From Mangrovibacterium lignilyticum (GTDB taxonomy: Bacteria; Bacteroidota; Bacteroidia; Bacteroidales; Prolixibacteraceae): DNA of 64,000 nt. Numbering within the stretch: the stretch's first letter is position 1; every line of letters starts with the position of its first letter. The position numbers and the translations under genes were made by a program. This document shows, one piece after another, positions 30,919-39,801 of the stretch. The notes beneath the pieces are model-generated. The model saw only the letters and a list, made by a program, of their open reading frames with translations. It made no database searches and was not told the DNA's origin. The DNA lies in NCBI RefSeq assembly GCF_010882175.1, contig NZ_WKLH01000001.1, positions 1,758,021 through 1,822,020 of the forward strand. The letters run 5' to 3'.

Positions 30919-32283
30919 ATGCCCAAAGGGAATATTCTGATTGTCGACGACAACAAAAGTGTCCTCAGTGCGCTCGACTTTTTGTTAACACCCGAGTTTG
31001 ATAAGGTTGAATGTCTTTCCTCGCCCAACCAGCTGATCAGCGAGTTGCGGAAAAACACTTATCACCTGGTGATGCTGGATATGAATTTCAAGGCCGGCGT
31101 AAATACCGGCAACGAAGGCATTTACTGGCTGAACCAAATCAAGGAAAACTATCCGGAGATTTCGGTGGTATTGATTACGGCCTACGGCGATGTGGAACTG
31201 GCGGTAAAAGCGTTGAAAACCGGCGCCACCGATTTCATTTTAAAACCCTGGGACAACACCAAACTGCTGGCCACTGTTCGTTCGGCGATACAGCTGAGCA
31301 TGTCGCGCGAAGAAGTCAAAAGTCTGAAGCAAAAAGAAAAAGCCCTTAAACGGGAAATCAACCGGGACGAGAACTTCATCATCGGCTCGTCGCCCCAATT
31401 GATGCAGGTTCTGAATATTGTCCGTAAAGTAGCCAAAACCGATACCAATGTGCTGATTACCGGCGAAAACGGCACGGGCAAAGAGCTGATTGCACGGGAA
31501 ATTCACCGTTTGTCGAACCGTAGTGCCGAGATGCTGGTGAGTGTTGATATGGGTGCGCTAAGCGAATCGCTGTTCGAGAGTGAGCTTTTTGGGCACGTGA
31601 AAGGCGCCTTTACCGATGCACGTGAAAACCGAACCGGGAAGTTCGAGGTCGCCAATAAGGGCTCGCTGTTCTTAGATGAAATCGGAAACCTTTCCTTTCA
31701 CCTGCAGGCGAAATTGCTGGCCGCCCTGCAAAACCGCGAGATCACCCGTATTGGTTCCAACCAGGCCATTCCGATTGACATCCGCTTAATTTGTGCGACC
31801 AATAAAAACCTTCCGGAACTGGTGGAGAAAGGACTCTTCCGGGAAGATCTTCTCTATAGGATTAACACCATTCAGATTGAGATCCCGCCACTGCGCGATC
31901 GGGGCAACGACATTCTGGTGCTCGCAGACTTCTTCCTGAAAAAATATGCCTGGAAATACGACAAACAATCACTAAAAATCAACAATCAGGCCCAGGAAAA
32001 ACTGCTGAAGTACAACTGGCCGGGCAATATCCGCGAACTGGAACACAGCATCGAAAAAGCGGTCATCTTAAGTGAGAACAATGTGTTGAAAGCAGACGAT
32101 TTTTTCCTGCGTCCGGTCACCGGAACAAAAAACGACACCGAAAGCCTGAAGCTCGAGGAGATGGAAAAACGCCTCATTCTGGCAGCCCTTGAAAAAAGCC
32201 CCGGCAACATCAGTGCGGCGGCCGACATGCTGGGGATCACCCGGCAAACCCTGTACAACAAACTCAAAAAATTCGGACTCTGA
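30919..32283 (+). CDS. NtrC-type sigma54-dependent response regulator
   Basis: 454 residues. Receiver domain (about 5-120) with phosphoacceptor D54 in VMLDMNF and K109; AAA+ domain with Walker A TGENGTGKE (181-189), the sigma54 contact loop as GAFTDA (229-234) instead of the classical GAFTGA, and Walker B in SLFLDEIGN; C-terminal Fis-type helix-turn-helix (ISAAADMLGITRQTLYNKLK). It activates sigma54 promoters after phosphorylation. Its stop overlaps the kinase start by one base. The divergent efflux operon is the likely target, judged from position and the nearby palindrome. Confidence 0.93.
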   Translation: MPKGNILIVDDNKSVLSALDFLLTPEFDKVECLSSPNQLISELRKNTYHLVMLDMNFKAGVNTGNEGIYWLNQIKENYPEISVVLITAYGDVELAVKALKTGATDFILKPWDNTKLLATVRSAIQLSMSREEVKSLKQKEKALKREINRDENFIIGSSPQLMQVLNIVRKVAKTDTNVLITGENGTGKELIAREIHRLSNRSAEMLVSVDMGALSESLFESELFGHVKGAFTDARENRTGKFEVANKGSLFLDEIGNLSFHLQAKLLAALQNREITRIGSNQAIPIDIRLICATNKNLPELVEKGLFREDLLYRINTIQIEIPPLRDRGNDILVLADFFLKKYAWKYDKQSLKINNQAQEKLLKYNWPGNIRELEHSIEKAVILSENNVLKADDFFLRPVTGTKNDTESLKLEEMEKRLILAALEKSPGNISAAADMLGITRQTLYNKLKKFGL

Positions 32284-33635
32284 TGTTTCGATCCTATCGC
32301 TCCCAAGTTGGTTTAAAAGTCGTCCTTGTCGCTGGCTGGGCCTTTGTCCTTTCCTGGTCTGTTTTCACCGGTCAACATGTACTTTGGCCCATCCTGATTG
32401 GTTTGGCGCTGCTGTTCCAAATCGTCCATCTTGTCCACTATCAAAACCAGCTGACCGAGCGGATCAACTACTTCTTCGAGTCGATCAGGAACGAAGACTT
32501 CAGCCAAAACTTCGAGCCGCGCGACAAGAGTTCGGTGATTCGCAGCCTGCACCAAAATATGCAGTTAATCAACGAATACATCCAGCGCGTTAAGATTGAA
32601 TCGCACCAGCAGGAACACTATTTCCGCGCCCTGATTGAGCATGTCGGCACCGGAATTCTCACCTACAACGAGAAAGGTTTTGTGCTACACGCCAACCAAA
32701 GTCTGAAAAAGCTGCTCGGACTGGAACAACTCACCCACCTGAAACAATTGGAGAAGGTTGATCACAAACTGGCAAACGTGCTGCAACAATTGCAACCGAA
32801 CGAACAAAAACTGGTGCAATTCAACGGGAAACAAGGGACGACAACTTTGCTTATTAAATCGGGAGCTTTTAAAAATCAGAAAGACCAGCTCAGCTTGCTG
32901 TCCATCCAGGATATCAACCGCGAACTGGATGAAAAAGAGCTGGACTCGTGGCTGAAACTGATCCGTGTGCTGACCCACGAAATTATGAATTCCATTGCCC
33001 CGGTCACCTCACTTTCGGAAAGCCTCAGCAATTATTACCAAAAAGAAGGTGTGCCAATTCCTGCCTCAACAGTGGATGACAAACTCATTCGAAACACCAT
33101 CCGTGGTTTGGACATCATCAAAGAGCAAGGCAGAGGACTGATCAACTTTGTGGAATCGTACCGCAAGTTTACCCGCCTACCAAAGCCGGAGAAGAAACTG
33201 GTTGCCGTCGGTGATTTGCTGGAAAAAACAGCCCTCCTGCGACGCGCTGCCCTCCCCGACGATCACACGCGCATTACGGTGAAAAAGCCGGATGAGAAGT
33301 TGCTGGTTTTAGCCGACGAAAAACTGATTTCCCAGGTACTGATTAACCTGGTGAAAAATGCCGTGGAAGCGCTGGACAAGCAGGAAAGCGGCGAGATTCA
33401 ATTGATTGGCCGGGAAAACTCGTCGGGGCAGGTTGAAATACTGGTTCGCGATAACGGCCCCGGCATTCCGACAGACATCATGGAAGAAATCTTTGTCCCC
33501 TTTTTCACGACCCGCGAAAACGGATCGGGAATCGGGCTCAGCCTGTCGCGCCAAATTATGCGGCTGCACGGTGGCAGCCTGAAAGCCAGCTCTGTTCCGG
33601 GAAAGGAAACGGCCTTCACCCTGCTGTTCAACTGA
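32283..33635 (+). CDS. Sensor histidine kinase, NtrB-like, membrane-bound
   Basis: 450 residues: two N-terminal helices with a very short external loop (about 11-50), a linker, a PAS-like domain (about 112-210), the H-box LTHEIMNSIAP with H232, and a HATPase_c domain with N-box LINLVKNAVEAL, DNGPGIP and GSGIGLSLSRQI. The tiny periplasmic loop suggests it senses a membrane or cytoplasmic signal rather than a soluble external ligand. Translationally coupled (ATGA-type overlap) to the preceding NtrC-type regulator, its evident partner. Confidence 0.93.
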   Translation: MFRSYRSQVGLKVVLVAGWAFVLSWSVFTGQHVLWPILIGLALLFQIVHLVHYQNQLTERINYFFESIRNEDFSQNFEPRDKSSVIRSLHQNMQLINEYIQRVKIESHQQEHYFRALIEHVGTGILTYNEKGFVLHANQSLKKLLGLEQLTHLKQLEKVDHKLANVLQQLQPNEQKLVQFNGKQGTTTLLIKSGAFKNQKDQLSLLSIQDINRELDEKELDSWLKLIRVLTHEIMNSIAPVTSLSESLSNYYQKEGVPIPASTVDDKLIRNTIRGLDIIKEQGRGLINFVESYRKFTRLPKPEKKLVAVGDLLEKTALLRRAALPDDHTRITVKKPDEKLLVLADEKLISQVLINLVKNAVEALDKQESGEIQLIGRENSSGQVEILVRDNGPGIPTDIMEEIFVPFFTTRENGSGIGLSLSRQIMRLHGGSLKASSVPGKETAFTLLFN

Positions 33636-33812
33636 AACCGGAAACTGATTTTACCCCAGAATTTGCCACAGCGGAATCATTAACTTCACGGTTCAAAGTC
33701 AACCATTCTGAACCAATCGACGCATTTTCCAGGGCAATTTGTAATGATTACCCGAAAAAGAAGACCTATCATGTTATAGAAACAGATTCATTTTACATAC
33801 AACTTTACAACT

Positions 33813-35942
33813 ATGAAACGAGTTCTTTATCTTCCGGCGGTATTCATCGTGTTGCTGGCGACAGCATGCGGCCCCAATCAACAAACACAAAACAACGAAG
33901 CAATGGGAGACAATCCGTTACTGAGCCCGAGTAGTTTACCCTACGGGGCGCCAGACTTTACAGTCATTAAAAATGAACATTTCCAGCCTGCTATTGAAGC
34001 GGGAATGGCGGAACACCTGGCTGAAATTGAAAAAATAGCCAACAATACAGAGGCACCGACCTTCGAGAACACCCTGGTCGAAATGGAAAAAAGCGGCGAG
34101 TTACTCAGCCGGGCACAGGGCGTTTTTGGCTTGCTTGCAGGAGCCAACACCAACCCCGAAATTCAACGCATTGAAGAAGAAGAAGCACCCAAACTGGCGG
34201 CTCACAGAGATGCGATTTACATGAATGACAAGTTATTTCAACGTGTAAAAACGATTTACGAAAACCGTGAAAGCCTCGGTTTGGATACCGAAGCGTTGAA
34301 ACTGGTTGAAGAATACTACCAACGCTTTGAGCTGGCAGGTGCTAATTTGTCGAATGAAGACAAAGAGCAAATGAAAGTGCTGAATGGCGAAGAGGCAACG
34401 CTGAACACCAAGTTCACCAACATGATGCTGGCAGCCGCCAAAGCAAGTGCGTTGGTTGTCGATACCAAAGAAGAGCTGGACGGGCTTTCGGACGGCGAGA
34501 TTGCTGCAGCAGCCCAAAAAGCGGAAGATGCAGGCCTCCCGGGTAAATACCTGATTCCGATTCTGAATACCACCCAGCAACCGGCTCTGCAGTCGCTGAC
34601 AAACCGTGCAACGCGTCAAAAGTTGTTCGAAGCATCGTGGAACCGTGCCGAAAAAGGCGACGAAAACGACACCCGTCAAATGATTCTTCGCCTGGCGGAA
34701 CTTCGTGCTCAAAAGGCCAGTTTAATGGGCTTCAGCAGTTATGCCGAGTGGAAACTGCAAAACCAAATGGCTAAAACTCCCGAAGCTGCCGAAGGATTAT
34801 TGAACAAGCTGGCTCCGCAAGCCATTGCCAAAGCCAAGGTCGAAGCTGCCGACATTCAGCAGTTGATTGACAAACAAGGCGGCAACTTCAAACTGGAAGC
34901 CTGGGATTGGGACTTCTATGCCGAACAGGTTCGCAAAGAGAAATACGATTTGGACGAAAGCCAGATCAAGCCTTATTTCGAAATGTACAATGTAATGGAA
35001 AACGGCGTGTTCTACGCGGCTACCCAATTGTACGGCATCACCTTTAAAGAGCGGAAAGACATTCCGGTTTATAACAACGATGTGCGGGTGTTCGAGATCT
35101 TCAACGAAGACGGCTCAGCGGTTGGCTTGTTCTATGTCGACTATTACAAACGCGACAATAAGTCGGGTGGCGCCTGGATGGGCAACATCGTTGAGCAATC
35201 GAAACTGCTGGGCGAGAAACCGGTTATTTACAATGTGTGCAACTTTGCCAAACCGGCACCGGGCGAACCGGCACTGATCAGCTACGACGATGTAACAACC
35301 ATGTTCCACGAGTTTGGTCACGCGCTGCACGGCTTGTTTGCCAACCAGGAATATCCAAGTCTTTCGGGCACCAACGTATCGCGCGACTTTGTGGAGCTTC
35401 CTTCACAATTTAACGAACACTGGGCGCTTAACCCAACGGTTTTTGCCAACTACGCCAAGCATTACAAAACCGGCGAACCGATGCCCAAAGAGCTGGTCGA
35501 AAAAATTAAGAAATCGGCGACCTTCAACCAGGGTTATGCATTCAGCGAGTTCCTCGAAGCAGCGATTCTGGATATGCAATGGCACACACTGAGCACTGCC
35601 GATCAAGTAGCCGATGCCGGTGTTTTTGAAGTGGAAGCCCTGAAAAAGAACGGCGCATACATGGAGCAGGTTCCTTCGCGTTACCGTTCAACCTACTTCA
35701 AACACGTTTGGGGTGGCGGTTACGCAGCCGGTTACTATGCTTATTGCTGGGCCGAGGTGCTCGACAACGATGCCTTTGCCTGGTTTGAAGAAAACGGTGG
35801 ACTGAACCGCGAAAACGGTCAGCGCTTCCGCGACATGATCCTGTCGCGTGGCAACAGCGAAGATTTAGGTCAGCTGTTCCGCGACTTCCGTGGTCAGGAT
35901 CCGGACATCAAGCCGTTGTTGAAAAACCGTGGATTGATTTAA
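33813..35942 (+). CDS. M3-family zinc metallopeptidase (Dcp-like), lipoprotein
   Basis: 709 residues. It starts with a lipoprotein signal (MKRVLYLPAVFIVLLATACG), so it is anchored in an envelope membrane, unlike the cytoplasmic E. coli OpdA/Dcp. The zinc site is MFHEFGHALHG (HEFGH at about 499-503) with the third ligand in the FVELPSQ region. The closing motif ILSRGNSEDLGQLFRDFRG is typical of peptidyl-dipeptidase Dcp. It cleaves short peptides, probably dipeptides from C-termini. Single gene followed by a hairpin terminator. Confidence 0.93.
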   Translation: MKRVLYLPAVFIVLLATACGPNQQTQNNEAMGDNPLLSPSSLPYGAPDFTVIKNEHFQPAIEAGMAEHLAEIEKIANNTEAPTFENTLVEMEKSGELLSRAQGVFGLLAGANTNPEIQRIEEEEAPKLAAHRDAIYMNDKLFQRVKTIYENRESLGLDTEALKLVEEYYQRFELAGANLSNEDKEQMKVLNGEEATLNTKFTNMMLAAAKASALVVDTKEELDGLSDGEIAAAAQKAEDAGLPGKYLIPILNTTQQPALQSLTNRATRQKLFEASWNRAEKGDENDTRQMILRLAELRAQKASLMGFSSYAEWKLQNQMAKTPEAAEGLLNKLAPQAIAKAKVEAADIQQLIDKQGGNFKLEAWDWDFYAEQVRKEKYDLDESQIKPYFEMYNVMENGVFYAATQLYGITFKERKDIPVYNNDVRVFEIFNEDGSAVGLFYVDYYKRDNKSGGAWMGNIVEQSKLLGEKPVIYNVCNFAKPAPGEPALISYDDVTTMFHEFGHALHGLFANQEYPSLSGTNVSRDFVELPSQFNEHWALNPTVFANYAKHYKTGEPMPKELVEKIKKSATFNQGYAFSEFLEAAILDMQWHTLSTADQVADAGVFEVEALKKNGAYMEQVPSRYRSTYFKHVWGGGYAAGYYAYCWAEVLDNDAFAWFEENGGLNRENGQRFRDMILSRGNSEDLGQLFRDFRGQDPDIKPLLKNRGLI

Positions 35943-35972
35943 TCGAAGTTTCCCTGTCACAACCACTATAAC

Positions 35973-35999
35973 GAGCCCGGTTACCCTGTAGCCGGGCTC
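35973..35999. terminator. Hairpin after the M3 peptidase
   Basis: GAGCCCGG and CCGGGCTC flank an 11-base loop, 30 bases after the stop codon. No strong T run follows, so termination efficiency is uncertain. Confidence 0.55.
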
Positions 36000-36190
36000 G
36001 CTGCATAATAGCCAAACCGGTTACACCTGCAGACGCTTCCGCTGAGCCCCAGGCCCGGTAGTTACACCTGCAGCCGACCTCCCTGCGACGTAGGGAACGA
36101 AAAAACACCTGTTGCCGGTTTCGCTGCGGTTTTTTGACGTGATTTTTATCCGGGATGACAAGCAAAGGCAAAAGAGAGCATTTCCCCGGG
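36000..36190. other. Gene-free stretch with short direct repeat
   Basis: Between the M3 hairpin and the next terminator there is no convincing gene. GTTACACCTGCAG occurs twice (about 36019 and 36061) with similar flanks (CCGG upstream, CAGACGC or CAGCCGAC downstream). Nothing else was recognised. Confidence 0.4.
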
Positions 36191-36192
36191 AT

Positions 36193-36234
36193 CGCAACAA
36201 AAAAAATCCGGCCTCTTGGGGGAGAACCGGATTT
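36193..36234 (-). terminator. Terminator of the PspC/PadR operon
   Basis: On the minus strand AAATCCGG and CCGGATTT form a stem followed by eight T residues, a textbook intrinsic terminator 44 bases after the small PspC gene. Confidence 0.8.
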
Positions 36235-36277
36235 CTTGCTTGCTGTTTAACGGATAAATTATCGCTGTTTGTTGTGC

Positions 36278-36478
36278 CTATTTCGACTGGATGGGTTCGG
36301 CTGTGGGCATCACCAACGCCAGGATAAAATAGACGAGAATTAAAACCGGGTTGAAAAAACTGAATATTCCCCACAATAAGCGAATGATCAGCGGATCGAG
36401 ATCCGGGTTGATGTACTCGGCTATTCCGCCGCAAACGCCGGCTAAAACACGGTCGTAAGATTTTATTAATCGTTTCAT
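36278..36478 (-). CDS. Small stand-alone PspC-domain membrane protein
   Basis: 66 residues that are essentially one PspC domain: RVLAGVCGGIAEYINPDLDP, then a hydrophobic helix (LIIRLLWGIFSFFNPVLILVYFILALVMP). PspC domains are membrane-stress proteins of the phage-shock type. It is the last gene of the operon, 18 bases after the DUF4252 gene and just before a strong terminator. The operon also contains a large PspC protein, so this is a second, minimal copy. Confidence 0.88.
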   Translation of the reverse strand: MKRLIKSYDRVLAGVCGGIAEYINPDLDPLIIRLLWGIFSFFNPVLILVYFILALVMPTAEPIQSK

Positions 36479-36496
36479 AGTGACTGGGTTTTAAGG

Positions 36497-36994
36497 TTAA
36501 TTGTCTGAAGCCATTTCGTGGCTAATCGATTTGATTCCATCCAGGTCTTTCAGCTTAAAATCACCATAGAACGAAATCCAAAAGCTCATATCGGTTGCAT
36601 CATCACCGCTAATCAGAACATGAAATTCCCGGGCTTTTTTACTATTGCCAAGCATCCAGATTTTAGCATCATCGCTATCGTCCGATTCAACTAACTTGTA
36701 GGCACCGGGTAATAAATTGCTCGATTTGCGACAGAATTCCTTCACGCCAAGCTCGCCTTTACCGGGGTTGTACGACATGAAACGGATTTCCTGCAGATCG
36801 CCTTCAACCGACTTTCCTTCATCATCCAGATCAATGTTGAAGGCATCGTTCATATTTTTGCTGAATGCGAAATACATCACCCCCGGTTTGTTCCGGAAGG
36901 TATCGAACAACTTATCGGATTTGCTTTGTGCCGCGAGGCTCCCGCTAAGGAACATTAAGGCAACCAGCAGAAGAATGTTATTTGTTGTTTTCAT
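36497..36994 (-). CDS. DUF4252-like secreted protein
   Basis: 165 residues with a signal peptide (MKTTNNILLLVALMFLSGSLAAQ). The rest resembles DUF4252: a strand-rich domain starting LFDTFRNKPGVMYFAFSKNM and ending FYGDFKLKDLDGIKSISHEM. Function of the family is unknown. It is located in the PadR/PspC operon between the two PspC genes, which points to a role in envelope homeostasis, though this is only context. Confidence 0.75.
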   Translation of the reverse strand: MKTTNNILLLVALMFLSGSLAAQSKSDKLFDTFRNKPGVMYFAFSKNMNDAFNIDLDDEGKSVEGDLQEIRFMSYNPGKGELGVKEFCRKSSNLLPGAYKLVESDDSDDAKIWMLGNSKKAREFHVLISGDDATDMSFWISFYGDFKLKDLDGIKSISHEMASDN

Positions 36995-37083
36995 CGTCGT
37001 TATTGTTATGAATTGTGCCCTGCCGGAGGTCAGCCGAAGCCTCCCTCCGGGTATAAAACATCAGGACACAAATCGGGTATGAT

Positions 37084-38691
37084 TTATTCGTTTAATTCTT
37101 TCATGGTCAACCCATCCGGCGTCATTTCCCAGTATTTACCAACCATATCGCCATCCCAGGTATTCGAGACGTTTTCAATATCGTAGATAATTTTCACCAT
37201 ATCCTTATCCAGGAAAATTGCTTTGCCTTCCGGCACTTTCAAGGTCAAATCCACTTCCTGACCCAACCAACGGTTGCCTTCTTGCAGCGTGTAATACGGA
37301 TCGAAGTTGAGGGTGGAATCTGACTGGCTGAAATTGTAGACAATTTCCTGCACCTTCTGCCCCGCTTCCTCTTCACTTCCTCCGCGCGATTTTTTGCGGA
37401 TAACCAGGACGAAATCATCGTTGTTGCTCTTTTCAACATCGAACCGCGGACGACCGAGCAAGATGGCTTCACCGTCCTGTTCAACCATTTTCATGCGGTC
37501 TAAATCGAGCGAACGGTTGAAGTTGTGTTTATAATGATCATCGTTCATTTCGAGATAGAGGGTATGAAAGTCTTGCTGCTCGAGCACAACATTCTGACTA
37601 ACCGTGGTGCGCTCGCTATAATCATCCAGCTGCCCAACTGATACGATAACGATGGTGATTAAAGCCACCAGCCATACGCCTAAACTGGACAGGAATATGA
37701 TTTTGTTGTTCGACTTGTAGCGGAAGACAATTTTGGTTCCGATGTACAACACTGCCAACAAAGGAATAGCGACCAAAAAGGCTAAAGCGATCATCAATAC
37801 AGTCATCGATGCAGGCGCTATAAAGAAATGAGCCATTTCGGGCACGGCAACATGGCCACTCCAATGTCCGATCCATGGCGCTGAGCTGAGCACTGAGTGC
37901 CCAACCATCATGGAAATCAGGAATCCGAGCAAGCCTAAAAATCCAACCAAAATCATTAGTGCTCCAAGGACAACGCCGACTATTTTCAAAAATACTTTCA
38001 CAACACTGTAGAACATCTCGCCAAAGCGCGATACGTTTTCACGCCCTTTGTTATATGAATCGGAACTTCGGAAGCGATTATAACTTTCTTTCACTTCCTT
38101 TACTTCCTCCTTTATTGACTTTTCTATGTTGGATACGGTGGCCTCCCTTCCACGCATTTCCAGGCGCTGGGCCGTTGTTTTAGCTTTAGGGACAGCGATC
38201 CACAGGATAATGTAGATAATCAGCGCTGTTCCGAACGACGCAAATAATAAGATGACAAAGATGATTCGCAAAACAACCGGATCAATGCTGAAGTAAGCAC
38301 CCATCCCGGCGCAAACTCCTCCCAACACCCGATGATCGGGATCGCGGTACATGCGACGTTTTACGCGTCCCTGAGTTGAATCTGCCTCAGCTCCCAGACC
38401 TTTATCTTCAACTTCTTCGCCTTCGGCTTCCAGGAAATCTTCGGGTTTACCCATCCGGACAATCACCTCGTCAACCCAACTTTCATTAACAACATCTTTC
38501 TCTTCTTCAGCCATTTTTTTACTGAATAATTCAGCAATGCGGGCTTCGATATCCTGCAATATTTCGCGGCCATCGGCATCGGTACCAAAATGGCTGGTCA
38601 GCATGTGCAGGTAATCTTGTAATTTTCCATATGCATCCTCATCGATGTGAAAAACACTGCCGCTTATATTTATTGTGAATGTCTTTTTCAT
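37084..38691 (-). CDS. Large PspC-domain membrane protein
   Basis: 535 residues. The N-terminal 110 residues are charged and helical (a putative cytoplasmic region, DIEARIAELFSKKMAEEEKD). A PspC domain follows (RDPDHRVLGGVCAGMGAYFS, about 117-170), then three more hydrophobic helices (about 230-265, 290-320, 330-355) and a C-terminal beta-rich domain of about 170 residues. This is the usual partner of PadR regulators in Bacteroidota. It lies 39 bases after the padR-like gene. Likely role: membrane-stress response. Confidence 0.9.
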   Translation of the reverse strand: MKKTFTINISGSVFHIDEDAYGKLQDYLHMLTSHFGTDADGREILQDIEARIAELFSKKMAEEEKDVVNESWVDEVIVRMGKPEDFLEAEGEEVEDKGLGAEADSTQGRVKRRMYRDPDHRVLGGVCAGMGAYFSIDPVVLRIIFVILLFASFGTALIIYIILWIAVPKAKTTAQRLEMRGREATVSNIEKSIKEEVKEVKESYNRFRSSDSYNKGRENVSRFGEMFYSVVKVFLKIVGVVLGALMILVGFLGLLGFLISMMVGHSVLSSAPWIGHWSGHVAVPEMAHFFIAPASMTVLMIALAFLVAIPLLAVLYIGTKIVFRYKSNNKIIFLSSLGVWLVALITIVIVSVGQLDDYSERTTVSQNVVLEQQDFHTLYLEMNDDHYKHNFNRSLDLDRMKMVEQDGEAILLGRPRFDVEKSNNDDFVLVIRKKSRGGSEEEAGQKVQEIVYNFSQSDSTLNFDPYYTLQEGNRWLGQEVDLTLKVPEGKAIFLDKDMVKIIYDIENVSNTWDGDMVGKYWEMTPDGLTMKELNE

Positions 38692-38730
38692 TGTTTCGTA
38701 TTTTGTGTATTCAGTTTTGTTCCTGTTTCT

Positions 38731-39066
38731 TTATACTGCTTTACGCGACTTGATCGTTTCAACAGCATCAACTAATTCATTCCACGATCCACCTAAGCCT
38801 TCCAGAAATTGCTTTCCTTCATCGGTCAATTCATAATATTTTCGCGGCGGTCCTTGTGTTGATTCTTCCCAGTTGTAGGCAAGCAAGCCATCGTTTTTTA
38901 AGCGGGTCAACAAAGGATAAAGTGTTCCTTCCACAACAATCATCTTCGAGTTTTTCAATTCGTCGATGATGTCACTAGCGTAGAGGGGCTTGCCATCCAG
39001 CACCAGCAAGATGCAGTACTCCAAAACCCCTTTACGCATTTGTGCTTTTGTATTCTCAATTTTCAT
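38731..39066 (-). CDS. PadR-family transcriptional regulator
   Basis: 111 residues, normal for the short PadR group. The winged helix is clear: KGVLEYCILLVLDGKPLYAS, IVVEGTLYPLLTRLKNDGLL, and GPPRKYYELTDEGKQFL. PadR proteins are dimeric repressors that usually control their own operon. A palindrome overlapping the promoter upstream of the first gene (39775-39801) is the likely operator. It sits between the small WMT-repeat gene and the large PspC gene. Confidence 0.93.
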   Translation of the reverse strand: MKIENTKAQMRKGVLEYCILLVLDGKPLYASDIIDELKNSKMIVVEGTLYPLLTRLKNDGLLAYNWEESTQGPPRKYYELTDEGKQFLEGLGGSWNELVDAVETIKSRKAV

Positions 39067-39126
39067 AGTTATTCCCCTTTCTTCGTCAGTATATATTTCT
39101 CTTTCATTCCCTCGTGCAATGCTCGT

Positions 39127-39576
39127 TTAAAAGTAACTTGAATCGCACATCCAAGCTTCCAATTCCAACTCTTTCTCTTGTTCTTCAGCATAACGGCTTG
39201 TAAAGAATTCGGCGTCTGTCATCCAGCTTTCAATTTCCAGTGGTGATTCTTCTTCAACCTGGGTGAAAACATTGGCTGAACCGAAATAAGTGTCATTGGT
39301 CATCCAACTTTCAACATTCAACGGTGCATCGGTTTCTTCTTCGATTGCGAAGTTAGCAGCGGTTGCTGCTTCCGAAGCCTCTTCTGTCTCGGAATTATCG
39401 ACCATGATTAATGCCATTTTACCAAAACTGTTGTAACTCAGTAATTCTTTAATAAGATCTTGTGCGCTTACGGTGAAGCTTAATAGAACCACGCTGACCA
39501 AAACTGCAGCTGTACGTAACAATACTCCTGATAATTGATTGTTCCTGTTTTCTGTTTTTTCGTTTTTAGTTTTCAT
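39127..39576 (-). CDS. Small exported protein with three ExWMT-type repeats
   Basis: 149 residues. A hydrophobic helix (about 19-37) ends SFTVSAQ, a signal peptide or anchor after a long charged N-terminus. The mature part is very acidic and has three copies of a short motif: LNVESWMTNDTYF (86-98), LEIESWMTDAEFF (113-125) and LELEAWMCDSSYF (137-149), the last forming the exact C-terminus. I recognise no named family. It is the first gene of the PadR/PspC operon and has the promoter with the palindrome, so it should share their regulation. Confidence 0.8.
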   Translation of the reverse strand: MKTKNEKTENRNNQLSGVLLRTAAVLVSVVLLSFTVSAQDLIKELLSYNSFGKMALIMVDNSETEEASEAATAANFAIEEETDAPLNVESWMTNDTYFGSANVFTQVEEESPLEIESWMTDAEFFTSRYAEEQEKELELEAWMCDSSYF

Positions 39577-39756
39577 GATCTTGCCTCCTGTTTGTTTCGT
39601 TTGTTTTCCTGATGTTTAATTGTTCTTTCTTGTTTTGCTTTGAGACTTTGCTTGTTTTCTGTTTCTGTCTTTAAGACGACTGTTTTTTCGTTTCGTTACA
39701 CTTGATATAGAACTTTTTTTAAACTATTTCTATTCTTTACCTTGAATTCGGTTATA

Positions 39757-39801
39757 CAAATATACAAACATTAAATACTACTTTGCAATACATAGTAGTA
39801 T
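39757..39801 (-). promoter_or_regulatory. Promoter of the PadR/PspC operon with overlapping palindrome
   Basis: On the minus strand TTG (39788-39786) and TATATTTG (39764-39757) are 21 bases apart, matching the -33/-7 consensus. The palindrome ATACTACT...AGTAGTAT (39775-39782 and 39794-39801, 11-base spacer) covers the -33 box. A repressor bound there would block the promoter; PadR of the same operon is the obvious candidate. The leader to the first gene is about 175 bases. Confidence 0.6.
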
